Source: Maribacter sp. (GTDB lineage: Bacteria > Bacteroidota > Bacteroidia > Flavobacteriales > Flavobacteriaceae). From it: a stretch of DNA of 6,431 bases. Below, in pieces: positions 1 to 6,431 of this stretch. Numbering within the stretch: the first letter of the stretch is position 1; every line of letters starts with the position of its first letter. The notes beneath the pieces are model-generated. The model searched no databases, was not told the origin of the DNA, and saw only the letters and a list, made by a program, of their open reading frames with translations. The translations under genes and the position numbers were made by a program. The stretch covers positions 1 through 6,431 of the forward strand of contig JANQUX010000211.1 in the NCBI GenBank assembly GCA_030730545.1, in the 5' to 3' direction.

Positions 1-1248
1 AATTCTGTAATTAAACGACACAAGTTTAGGGTAAGTTGCTCTTTCTTCTTTGGTGGGTATGGAGTCGACCATATGAAAACCTTCTTTTTTAATATGCGCC
101 CGTAGTAATTCTATTTGTCTTTCCCCAGGTGTCTCAGGTACTAATCGCATATCTATTTCTATGATAACTTCTTCGGGTATCAGAGTACGGACTTCCTTTC
201 CTGTCCATCCTGCTTTTAAACCTCTAATGTTGAAAGATGGAAATTGTAATGCCTCTTGATACGTGTCTGCAACTTCTTCAGAAGCGGCTATACCTAGTCT
301 TGAATTAAGACTGTCCATGTTTTCTGGTATAGCGCCAAGTAGTTCTTTATCACGTTCAGTTAAATGAACACCATCATAAAACCCAGAAATTTGAACTATG
401 CCTTTTTCATCTTTAAAGCTATTTATTAATTGTGCTGCTTTAAAAACGGGATTCGGTGCGTAGTTTCCATATTGACCGCTATGCAATGCATTGGTCGAAC
501 CAAAAACGGTAATTGTTGCTGTGGTAATTCCTCTAGCGCCATATGTCAACGTCGGTAAATTAGAAAGATGTCTAGTACCGTCCATGATCAACAACATTTC
601 TGATTGTAATAAGTTTTTATTTTTAAGAACCGCTTTTGGTAAATCTGGTGAGCCAAGTTCTTCTTGAAAATCCATGATTACTTTAATGTTGTATTCGGGA
701 GTGATTTGTTGTTCCTGTAAAATTTTCAATGCTGAAATTAATGACATTGCCGGACCTTTAGAATCGGATGCGGATCTGGCAAAAATTCTCAGATTATCGG
801 GTATATTTTTTTGAGTAAAATCGAATTCTTCCGTAGTCCATTCTCCATTTTTTAAGGTCTTAAAAACGGGTTCAAAAGGATCGTTTTGAGACCACTTAGA
901 TCGGTCGATTGGTTGCCCGTCAATTTGCAAATAAAATAGGATGCTCTTTCTGTTTTTATGAAATATTTTTTCGGCAAAGAGTAGGGGTGCACCATCGGTA
1001 ATTATGGTCTGTGTTTTAAATTTTAAACTCTTAAAAATACTATCGCACCACGCTTTATTATTTTCAACTTGTTCATGAAAATTACCGTCATTTGGTAATC
1101 TTAAAAAATGATGTAAATTCGTAGTAGCGGTCATGAAATTTTCATCGACCATTACTCTAATATCATCGCTTTTTAACTTCTGTGAAAAGCTGTTTAAACT
1201 ACTGCTTATGCATACTACAATAAGCAATAAATTCGCTAAATTTTTCAT
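1..1248 (-). CDS. Secreted M20-family metallopeptidase (dipeptidase-like), 3' end cut off by the window
   Basis: The frame is open from ATG at 1246-1248 to the left edge, giving 416 codons without a stop. The M20 family (PepV, carnosinase-like) comprises zinc di- or aminopeptidases. Residues 1-22 look like a Sec signal peptide with likely cleavage at SFS|Q, so the enzyme should act in the periplasm or outside the cell. M20 landmarks are in order: LQIDGQP (107-113) at the usual GHxD site, ARSASDSKGP (157-166) with bridging-metal Asp162, FQEELGS (194-200) with catalytic and metal Glu196/197, MDGTRH (222-227) with metal Asp223, and LHSGQYGNYAPNP (255-267) in the dimerisation/lid domain. The oddity is Gln108 where most M20 enzymes have the first metal His; Asp110 is kept. 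The last metal His of the family would lie beyond the edge. No Shine-Dalgarno is seen; the leader is AT-rich. The gene follows uvrB by 135 bp. The family call is firm; substrate and activity are not known. Confidence 0.9.
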   Translation of the reverse strand, partial: MKNLANLLLIVVCISSSLNSFSQKLKSDDIRVMVDENFMTATTNLHHFLRLPNDGNFHEQVENNKAWCDSIFKSLKFKTQTIITDGAPLLFAEKIFHKNRKSILFYLQIDGQPIDRSKWSQNDPFEPVFKTLKNGEWTTEEFDFTQKNIPDNLRIFARSASDSKGPAMSLISALKILQEQQITPEYNIKVIMDFQEELGSPDLPKAVLKNKNLLQSEMLLIMDGTRHLSNLPTLTYGARGITTATITVFGSTNALHSGQYGNYAPNPVFKAAQLINSFKDEKGIVQISGFYDGVHLTERDKELLGAIPENMDSLNSRLGIAASEEVADTYQEALQFPSFNIRGLKAGWTGKEVRTLIPEEVIIEIDMRLVPETPGERQIELLRAHIKKEGFHMVDSIPTKEERATYPKLVSFNYRI

Positions 1249-1337
1249 TTTATATAGAAATTGGAAGATTTAGTCTTGTCTAAAAATTATACTTAACTAT
1301 TTATTATCTAGTATTTAAAGTAATTTAATATGAAGTA

Positions 1338-1360
1338 AAAATAGAGATCTAATCTATTTT
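1338..1360 (-). terminator. Weak AT-rich hairpin after uvrB, possible terminator
   Basis: A perfect inverted repeat of 8 bases (AAAATAGA and TCTATTTT) flanks a 7-base loop, 23 bp downstream of the uvrB stop codon. On the minus strand the distal arm runs into a short T tract (five Ts). This has the layout of an intrinsic terminator, but the stem holds only one G-C pair, so it would be weak. It is the only inverted repeat of note that I see in the 135-bp gap at 1249-1383. In such AT-rich DNA it may be chance. Confidence 0.3.
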
Positions 1361-1383
1361 GGTCTAAATGGATAAAAATAGCC

Positions 1384-3372
1384 CTACTCTTGTTCTTGTA
1401 GCGACTTTATTTCATCTCTTAACTTCGCCGCTTGCATAAAATCTAACTCTTTCGCTGCTTTTTCCATAGCCTTTCTTTTGTCTTTTATGAGCTTCTCTAT
1501 TTGCTCTTTGGTAAGGTAATCCATGTCTGGTTCGGCAGCTCTTAACTCCTCTTTTATGAAGTGATAAGTAGAGACCGAATTCTTTGAAAGTACATTGTCT
1601 AAACTCTTATTTAAAGCAGTCGGCGTTACATTATTATCCGTGTTATATTGAATCTGTTTTTGCCTTCTATAATTTGTTTCGTCGATAGTTTTTTGCATGC
1701 TTGCAGTGATCTTATCTGCGTACATAATTGCACGACCATTTAGGTTTCTTGCAGCTCTACCGACCGTCTGTGTTAACGAACGATTGCTACGTAAAAATCC
1801 CTCTTTGTCAGCATCTAAAATAACCACTAAAGAAACCTCTGGTAAGTCCAATCCTTCACGTAATAAATTCACTCCGATAAGTACATCAAAAATTCCCTTT
1901 CGCAAATCTTGCATGATTTCTACACGTTCTAAAGTGTCAACATCACTATGAATATATCTGCATCGAATATTGATTCTGTCCATATATTTAGCCAACTCTT
2001 CTGCCATTCTTTTTGTCAAAGTGGTGACTAGTGTACGCTCATCTTTTTCAACACGAATTTGAATTTCTTCTACCAAATCATCAATTTGATTTAAGCTCGG
2101 TCTTACTTCGATTATCGGATCTAGAAGTCCGGTTGGTCTAATTACTTGCTCGACATAAACCCCTTGACTCAATTGTAATTCGTAATCTGCGGGTGTCGCA
2201 CTTACATATAAAACCTGATTTTGTAACGCTTCAAACTCCTCAAACTTTAATGGTCTATTGTCCATTGCAGCAGGTAAACGAAAACCGTAATCTACTAAGT
2301 TTACTTTTCTAGAGCGGTCACCACCATACATGGCATGTACCTGGGGTATGGTAACGTGACTCTCATCAATAACCATTAAATAATCATCTGGAAAGTAATC
2401 TAACAAACAGAAAGGTCTGGTGCCTGGTTCTCTACCATCTAAATATCTAGAGTAGTTTTCTATACCTGAGCAATACCCAAGTTCGCGTATCATTTCTAAA
2501 TCAAAATTGGTACGCTCTTCTAATCTTTTTGCCTCTAGTGGCTTTCCAATTTCTTTAAAGTAGTCTATCTGTTTAACCAAATCATCTTGTATGCTATGAA
2601 TGGCATTTTGTAAAACGTCTTTAGAGGTCACGAACATATTGGCTGGGTAAATAGTAAGTGTCTCGTAAACTTCTATAATATTATTATTAAATGGGTCAAA
2701 AGCTTCTATTTCTTCAATTTCATCGCCAAAAAAATGAATTCTATAGGCATGGTCGGCATAACTAGGAAAAACGTCTACAACATCACCTTTTACCCTAAAA
2801 TTACCGTTCTTAAACTCCGCCATAGTTCTAGAATAGAGCGATTGCACCAATAGATGCATTAGCTTGGTTCTGGCAATAACTTGATCCTTTTTTATGGAGA
2901 TGACATTTTTCTGAAATTCAACGGGGTTACCAATACCATATAAGCAAGAAACCGAGGCGATAACGATGACATCTCTTCTACCTGACAATAAAGAAGAGGT
3001 AGTACTAAGACGTAATTTCTCAATATCTTCATTAATAGAAAGATCTTTTTCAATGTATACGCCACTTGTTGGTATAAATGCCTCTGGCTGATAATAGTCG
3101 TAATACGATACAAAATACTCGACCGCATTATCAGGAAAAAACTGCTTGAACTCTGAATATAACTGCGCTGCCAAGGTTTTGTTATGCGCTAATAATAGTG
3201 TTGGTTTTTGAACTTCTTCAATTACATTGGCTACCGTAAAGGTTTTACCTGAACCGGTTACACCTAATAATGTCTGATATTTTTCCTTGTCATTTATACC
3301 TTTCACCAATTCTTTGATGGCATTTGGTTGATCCCCAGTGGGTTTGAAGTCTGATACTACTTTGAATTTCAT
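1384..3372 (-). CDS. uvrB: UvrB, excinuclease ABC subunit B
   Basis: UvrB is the damage-verifying ATPase of nucleotide excision repair in the cytoplasm. UvrA loads it on DNA, and it then recruits UvrC for the dual incision. The 662-residue length is normal for the family (about 670). Visible landmarks are Walker A GVTGSGKT (37-44), the aromatic beta-hairpin YYDYYQPEAFIP (91-102) that slides between the DNA strands, VSCLYGIGNP (142-151), YCSGIENYSRYLDGREPG (301-318), Walker B DESH (337-340), SATP (392-395), NLLREGLDLPE (503-513), the helicase motif VI QTVGRAARN (536-544), and a C-terminal UVR motif (about 624-659) that contacts UvrC. No key residue is missing. The start is ATG at 3370-3372, with the expected N-terminus just ahead of the FKPTGDQP motif; the stop is TAG at 1384-1386. 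It lies 59 bp after a T9SS cargo gene. I found neither a terminator nor a convincing promoter in that gap, so cotranscription or a promoter inside the upstream gene is possible. No LexA-type operator was recognised. Confidence 0.98.
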   Translation of the reverse strand: MKFKVVSDFKPTGDQPNAIKELVKGINDKEKYQTLLGVTGSGKTFTVANVIEEVQKPTLLLAHNKTLAAQLYSEFKQFFPDNAVEYFVSYYDYYQPEAFIPTSGVYIEKDLSINEDIEKLRLSTTSSLLSGRRDVIVIASVSCLYGIGNPVEFQKNVISIKKDQVIARTKLMHLLVQSLYSRTMAEFKNGNFRVKGDVVDVFPSYADHAYRIHFFGDEIEEIEAFDPFNNNIIEVYETLTIYPANMFVTSKDVLQNAIHSIQDDLVKQIDYFKEIGKPLEAKRLEERTNFDLEMIRELGYCSGIENYSRYLDGREPGTRPFCLLDYFPDDYLMVIDESHVTIPQVHAMYGGDRSRKVNLVDYGFRLPAAMDNRPLKFEEFEALQNQVLYVSATPADYELQLSQGVYVEQVIRPTGLLDPIIEVRPSLNQIDDLVEEIQIRVEKDERTLVTTLTKRMAEELAKYMDRINIRCRYIHSDVDTLERVEIMQDLRKGIFDVLIGVNLLREGLDLPEVSLVVILDADKEGFLRSNRSLTQTVGRAARNLNGRAIMYADKITASMQKTIDETNYRRQKQIQYNTDNNVTPTALNKSLDNVLSKNSVSTYHFIKEELRAAEPDMDYLTKEQIEKLIKDKRKAMEKAAKELDFMQAAKLRDEIKSLQEQE

Positions 3373-3431
3373 GCTATAAAATTACGAAAGAAGTGCCATT
3401 TAAAAGAGTGCAATAAGAATAATCATTAAGT

Positions 3432-4898
3432 CTATCGAATTAGTGAAAAGTGACCGATTATAGGTCTCTGATTAATAAAACTTGCTTTATACCAATAATC
3501 CGTTTGTGGCATTTCTTTAGTATTAAAAGTACCGTCCCATCCAATACTATTTGGGTTGATTTGTTGTATTAAACTGCCAAATTGGTTAAATATATGTATT
3601 ACATCTATAACAGACTCAAAGTTTTCAACAGGCGGCAAATACTGCCAATAATCATTAATGCCATCTCCATTAGGAGTGAAGAATAAAGGAAAATCTTTCT
3701 GAGAAATATCTCTATCAACCGTTCTTTGGGTAATGCCGCACCCATTTTTATCGCGAACAAAAGCAGTATGGTCACCACCTAATACTTTTGTAAATATGGG
3801 TGAATCTTGGTAGGGACCATCTCGGTTGTCTAAAGAGTATTCGTATTGACCGCCTCCTGAAGCATTAACTGTTATCGTTTTGCCGATTGTCGTATTGGTA
3901 ATGTCTATTGCTGTAATTGTAGCTTCTTCCGATGCTACCACGTCTATAAGTTTAGAACTAACGCATTCAATATCGCCAGCATCGGTTGTTATATTATTGT
4001 ATGCTTCAAACCGATATTTACCTGGCGCAGAAATAGCAACACTTTGTGTTTCTGATAACAATGTTTCTTCGCTACCGCTATTTGTTAAATACCACCTAAA
4101 TCCATCGGCATTATCGCTCGATGAAATGGTATAGGGTAGTTCGTCACTGAATATACCTACAATATTAGGTAAATTAATAATTGGCGCCCGGTATATTAAT
4201 TCGCCTGTAATTTCAGAAATATAGGGGTCGCAAACATAAACGGCAAAACTTGTAGTAAATATTTCTTCTACACAAGATGACGCTATGCCAATGTCATTAT
4301 AGGGTTCAATTCTTACATATATATTTGAGTTTTGTGGTAAATCTTCCGGCGGGTTGTAACTCAATTCATTTTTAATATCAAGATTGCTTACTAGTTCATT
4401 ACCATTTGGTGTAGTGCCTATAGATAAATAATAGCCCGTTGCTGTCGGTACATATGCCCATTCAATATCTGTGATAATAGTTACACTACCCGCATTATTA
4501 TCTGGAGTGATTAATATGGAGCAAGTAGGGGGTGTGGTAACTTCTAATGTTGTAAAAACGAGTTCGTCACAATTGATTGGCGGACCTTCATACGGAACTA
4601 AACTTAATGTTGCGTACATGGTGGTGTCGTCTGGTAAACCTAATGGCGGAGTGTAGAAAGGGTTGGTGCCAATAGGTTTTCTGTCTAAAATATCAGTGCC
4701 TTGCGGAGTAGTACCAATAGAAAGTATATAACCGTTATAGCCTAACACTTCGGTCCAAGTTAGTGTAGTGTTTACTTCAATGTTACTTGCACCGTTGTTC
4801 GGAAAAGTAAATTCTTTACAATCTTGCCCATGTAAAAATGCACTTGTCAAAAAGAGGCATAACAACCTCAATAAGAAAGACATTTTTTTAATTTTCAT
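3432..4898 (-). CDS. T9SS type B sorting domain protein with two FN3-like repeats (complete paralog)
   Basis: This is a 488-residue secreted protein of unknown specific function. Residues 1-24 form a Sec signal peptide (Lys-rich start, Leu-rich core, likely cleavage at LHG|Q). Two fibronectin-III-like repeats follow (about 27-118 and 124-217), then an Ig-like domain (about 222-322, with DGFRWY at 265-270 and Cys223/Cys312). Next is a SprB-repeat-like segment (about 328-390, with EYSLDN, GPYQ and VRDKNGCG). The C-terminus (403-488), with FFTPNGDGIND (406-416) and the ending GHFSLIR, is the gliding-motility-associated, CHU_C-like type B sorting domain that directs export through the type IX system. 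It therefore probably acts at the cell surface or outside; an adhesin role is inference only. I chose ATG at 4896-4898, which gives MKIKKM before the hydrophobic core; Met6 (4881-4883) is a possible alternative start. It follows a longer paralog by 19 bp and is probably in the same operon. The tail lacks two lysines that the paralog has. Confidence 0.93.
   Translation of the reverse strand: MKIKKMSFLLRLLCLFLTSAFLHGQDCKEFTFPNNGASNIEVNTTLTWTEVLGYNGYILSIGTTPQGTDILDRKPIGTNPFYTPPLGLPDDTTMYATLSLVPYEGPPINCDELVFTTLEVTTPPTCSILITPDNNAGSVTIITDIEWAYVPTATGYYLSIGTTPNGNELVSNLDIKNELSYNPPEDLPQNSNIYVRIEPYNDIGIASSCVEEIFTTSFAVYVCDPYISEITGELIYRAPIINLPNIVGIFSDELPYTISSSDNADGFRWYLTNSGSEETLLSETQSVAISAPGKYRFEAYNNITTDAGDIECVSSKLIDVVASEEATITAIDITNTTIGKTITVNASGGGQYEYSLDNRDGPYQDSPIFTKVLGGDHTAFVRDKNGCGITQRTVDRDISQKDFPLFFTPNGDGINDYWQYLPPVENFESVIDVIHIFNQFGSLIQQINPNSIGWDGTFNTKEMPQTDYWYKASFINQRPIIGHFSLIR
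4248..4820 (-). repeat. Two FN3-like protein repeats of the complete paralog
   Basis: Unit 1 covers about 4545-4820 and unit 2 about 4248-4529. Each unit starts near a Cys, has a Trp in the first strand, a GY..SIGTTP.G motif, a LP....Y block, and a second Cys just before a FTT ending. The Cys pairs are 27/110 and 126/209, each 83 residues apart with 16 residues between pairs, and suggest one disulfide per unit. The sequence resembles short FN3 domains of Bacteroidota surface proteins. The units have diverged too far to be obvious at the DNA level. Confidence 0.75.
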
Positions 4899-4917
4899 TT
4901 TGTATAAATTAATTAAT

Positions 4918-6431
4918 TTATCGTTTCAAACTAAAATGACCTTTGATAATTTTGTTATTGGTGGCAATAGCCTTGAACCAGTAATTTGATTCGGGAAGCG
5001 CTTTACCATTTAAATTTCCGCTCCACCCGATTGTATTTGGAGCTACTTGGGCTAGTAGTGCACCGAATTTATCAAATATATAAATTACTGATACATTATT
5101 TTCACCAGTTTCAACTGGTGGTATAAACTGCCAAAAATCATTGATGCCATCACCGTTTGGGGTAAAGAAGTTTGGGAAGCCGTTCACAGTCAAGTCTAGT
5201 TCAACAAAACGTTTTGCAATACCGCAGCCTGCTTTGTCACGAACATAGACAGTATGGTTCTGTAATGTTATGTTGGTAAAACGATTTGAGTTTTGGTACG
5301 GTCCGTTTTCGTTATCTAGCGCATATTCAAAATTGCCATATGTGGTTGTAGTTATTTCATAATTAAGCATATTGCCACTTATATTTACCGCTACATTTTC
5401 GATAACAGGAGTTTCAGATATTAATACTTGAAAGGTTTTTGATGAAGCACATTCAAACGTTCTGTCTGAATCTTCAAAAATATCATAAGCCTCATAAATA
5501 TATAGCCCTTCTTCATTTATCCTAACTTCAGAACTACTTGATAATAATGTTTCATTACCTCTATCATCTAATTTGTACCACCTAAAGCCATCGGCTTCAT
5601 CAGTTGCCGTAATTAGATCGAGCTCATTATTTAAGCATATAGTAATGGTATCAGGGAAGGTCAAATCAGGATTCAATACTACTAATTGGCCACTTACCGG
5701 GTCAAAATATGGTCCGCAGCCAACCAGTGTAGAAAAGGTTTCTTGAGTGCAACCTATTGCTTCACCTGCTTCGTTGAAAGGATAAATCGATATAAAGAAT
5801 GTCCGGTTAGGTTCAAAATCGATAATCAGCGTTGAGGTTCTATAAAAAATAGCATCTTCTAAAATATTCTTTTCGAAAGGTGATGTGCCTATAGATACTC
5901 GGTAGCCCGTTGCATTAGGTACTGCGTTCCATTCTAGTGTCGGACTCAAAAGCACATTCGTTTCACCATTTAAAGGGGAAATCATACTTGTGCATAAAGG
6001 TAATACTGCAGCCGCAGCCGTGGTAAAGACCGAAGAGCTGCAACTAGCTGCTGAACCAATTCTATTATAAGGTGTAATTGTAACGTAAATATCAGTTTCC
6101 GTAGGTAAATCTGTAGTTGGATTATAGCTTAACGTATTTGCCACGTCGGTACGTACAAGAATCTCCTCTCCATTTTGTGTGGTGCCAATCGATATAAAAT
6201 ACCCTGTTGCACTAGGTGCGGCATTCCATGAAATGTTAGTCGCTGTATTTATATCAAAGGCATTGTTTGCCGGACTAATAGATGTACTACAACTAGGTAC
6301 TTCGCTTAAGGCTGCGGTCGTAAAACTTTGGCTATCACAAACAATATTCGGTTGATTGAAAAAGAAGAGCGTAATGGTGATGAATATTTCGGTGCTCTCT
6401 GGTAACCCTGTCGCGGGTGTAAAACTTGTGG
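4918..6431 (-). CDS. T9SS type B sorting domain protein with at least three FN3-like repeats, 5' end outside the window
   Basis: The frame is open from the right edge to TAA at 4918-4920, giving 503 visible residues; the start and any signal peptide are not in view. A reading that begins at 6142-6144 is misleading: that codon is GTG for a Val inside a repeat, and homologous sequence continues upstream without a stop. Visible parts, numbered from the edge, are the end of one FN3-like unit (about 1-40), two full units (about 45-137 and 143-235), an Ig-like domain (about 237-338, with DGFRWY), a SprB-repeat-like segment (about 346-405, with EYALDN, GPYQ and VRDKAGCG), and a type B sorting domain (418-503) with TPNGDGIND (423-431) and the typical ending KGHFSLKR. 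Type IX export to the surface or medium is expected; the ligand or function is unknown. The domain order matches the next gene, 19 bp downstream, so the two look like tandem duplicates. The full protein may be much longer, as multi-repeat members of this class often are. Confidence 0.93.
   Translation of the reverse strand, partial: TSFTPATGLPESTEIFITITLFFFNQPNIVCDSQSFTTAALSEVPSCSTSISPANNAFDINTATNISWNAAPSATGYFISIGTTQNGEEILVRTDVANTLSYNPTTDLPTETDIYVTITPYNRIGSAASCSSSVFTTAAAAVLPLCTSMISPLNGETNVLLSPTLEWNAVPNATGYRVSIGTSPFEKNILEDAIFYRTSTLIIDFEPNRTFFISIYPFNEAGEAIGCTQETFSTLVGCGPYFDPVSGQLVVLNPDLTFPDTITICLNNELDLITATDEADGFRWYKLDDRGNETLLSSSSEVRINEEGLYIYEAYDIFEDSDRTFECASSKTFQVLISETPVIENVAVNISGNMLNYEITTTTYGNFEYALDNENGPYQNSNRFTNITLQNHTVYVRDKAGCGIAKRFVELDLTVNGFPNFFTPNGDGINDFWQFIPPVETGENNVSVIYIFDKFGALLAQVAPNTIGWSGNLNGKALPESNYWFKAIATNNKIIKGHFSLKR
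5725..6431 (-). repeat. FN3-like protein repeats of the partial paralog (two full, one cut)
   Basis: The full units lie at about 6019-6297 and 5725-6003; a third is cut by the edge (about 6310-6431). They share the motif ATGY..SIGT, a following LP.....Y or equivalent strand, a PYN or PFN turn, and an ending FTT or FST. The visible Cys residues (numbered from the window edge) are 31, then 47/130, then 146/227. The step from one unit's first Cys to the next is 99 residues, as in the neighbouring paralog. The most distal unit is the most divergent, with SPFEKN in place of TTPNG-like residues and a gap between its Cys residues that is two shorter. Confidence 0.75.

Noticed and set aside
1207..1248. 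Lipoprotein signal in the M20 peptidase (Cys13)
   Set aside because: The residues before Cys13 are Ile-Val-Val, which do not fit a lipobox (Ala, Gly or Ser is expected just before Cys). A signal peptidase I site at SFS|Q is a better fit.
1697..1951. 84-codon open frame on the plus strand inside uvrB
   Set aside because: It is antisense to strongly conserved uvrB helicase sequence and its product has no recognisable features. Similar plus-strand frames at 3880-4134, 4471-4656 and 4768-4989 and a minus-strand frame at 2892-3128 were rejected for the same reason.
3373..3400. TAATTTTA ahead of uvrB as a Bacteroidota -7 element
   Set aside because: It lacks the final G of TAnnTTTG, lies only a few bases from the ATG, and the nearest TTG is about 26 bases upstream, which is too far for the -33 element.
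4899..4917. AT-rich palindromic AATTAATT between the two T9SS genes as a regulatory site
   Set aside because: It is a short, simple sequence of the kind expected by chance in an AT-rich 19-bp spacer, with no matching copy at another gene start in the window.
6142..6144. GTG as the start codon of the right-hand T9SS gene (408-residue form)
   Set aside because: The same frame stays open to the window edge and encodes at least 95 more residues with clear FN3-like repeat sequence. A start here would fall inside a repeat and give no signal peptide.
1..6431. Mobile element, CRISPR array, defence system or RNA gene
   Set aside because: No transposase, integrase, terminal repeats, short regularly spaced DNA repeats or tRNA/rRNA-like sequence was seen, and the four genes account for nearly all of the window.

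Overview
The window is AT-rich chromosomal DNA from a member of the Bacteroidota, most likely the Flavobacteriaceae. The main evidence is two genes for secreted proteins that end in the type B sorting domain of the type IX secretion system (T9SS), which is restricted to this phylum. Supporting signs are the Sec signal peptides, an M20 peptidase with a Bacteroidota-like variant, and start codons preceded by AT-rich leaders with no evident Shine-Dalgarno sequence. Genus and species cannot be read from the window.

All four genes lie on the minus strand, so transcription runs from high to low coordinates. (1) 6431-4918: the 3' part of a modular T9SS cargo gene whose start lies beyond the right edge. 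(2) 4898-3432: a complete 488-residue paralog, 19 bp after the first. (3) 3372-1384: uvrB, a complete 662-residue nucleotide excision repair protein, 59 bp after the paralog. (4) 1248-1: the first 416 codons of a secreted M20 metallopeptidase, 135 bp after uvrB and running off the left edge. The only candidate terminator is a weak AT-rich hairpin between uvrB and the peptidase gene. There is no gene-free stretch longer than 135 bp, and I see no RNA gene, CRISPR array, insertion sequence or phage gene.

The two T9SS cargo proteins share one architecture: fibronectin-III-like repeats, an Ig-like domain, a SprB-repeat-like segment and the sorting domain. They differ in the number of repeats. They were presumably made by tandem gene duplication and are exported across the outer membrane, where they may act as surface adhesins or other surface proteins; their ligands are unknown. 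uvrB is a housekeeping gene and its position next to them is probably incidental, although transcription could read through into it.

Nothing here amounts to a convincing new system. The points most worth checking are the exact 99-residue cysteine period of the repeats, the different sorting tails of the two paralogs, and the Gln that replaces the usual first metal-binding His in the M20 enzyme.
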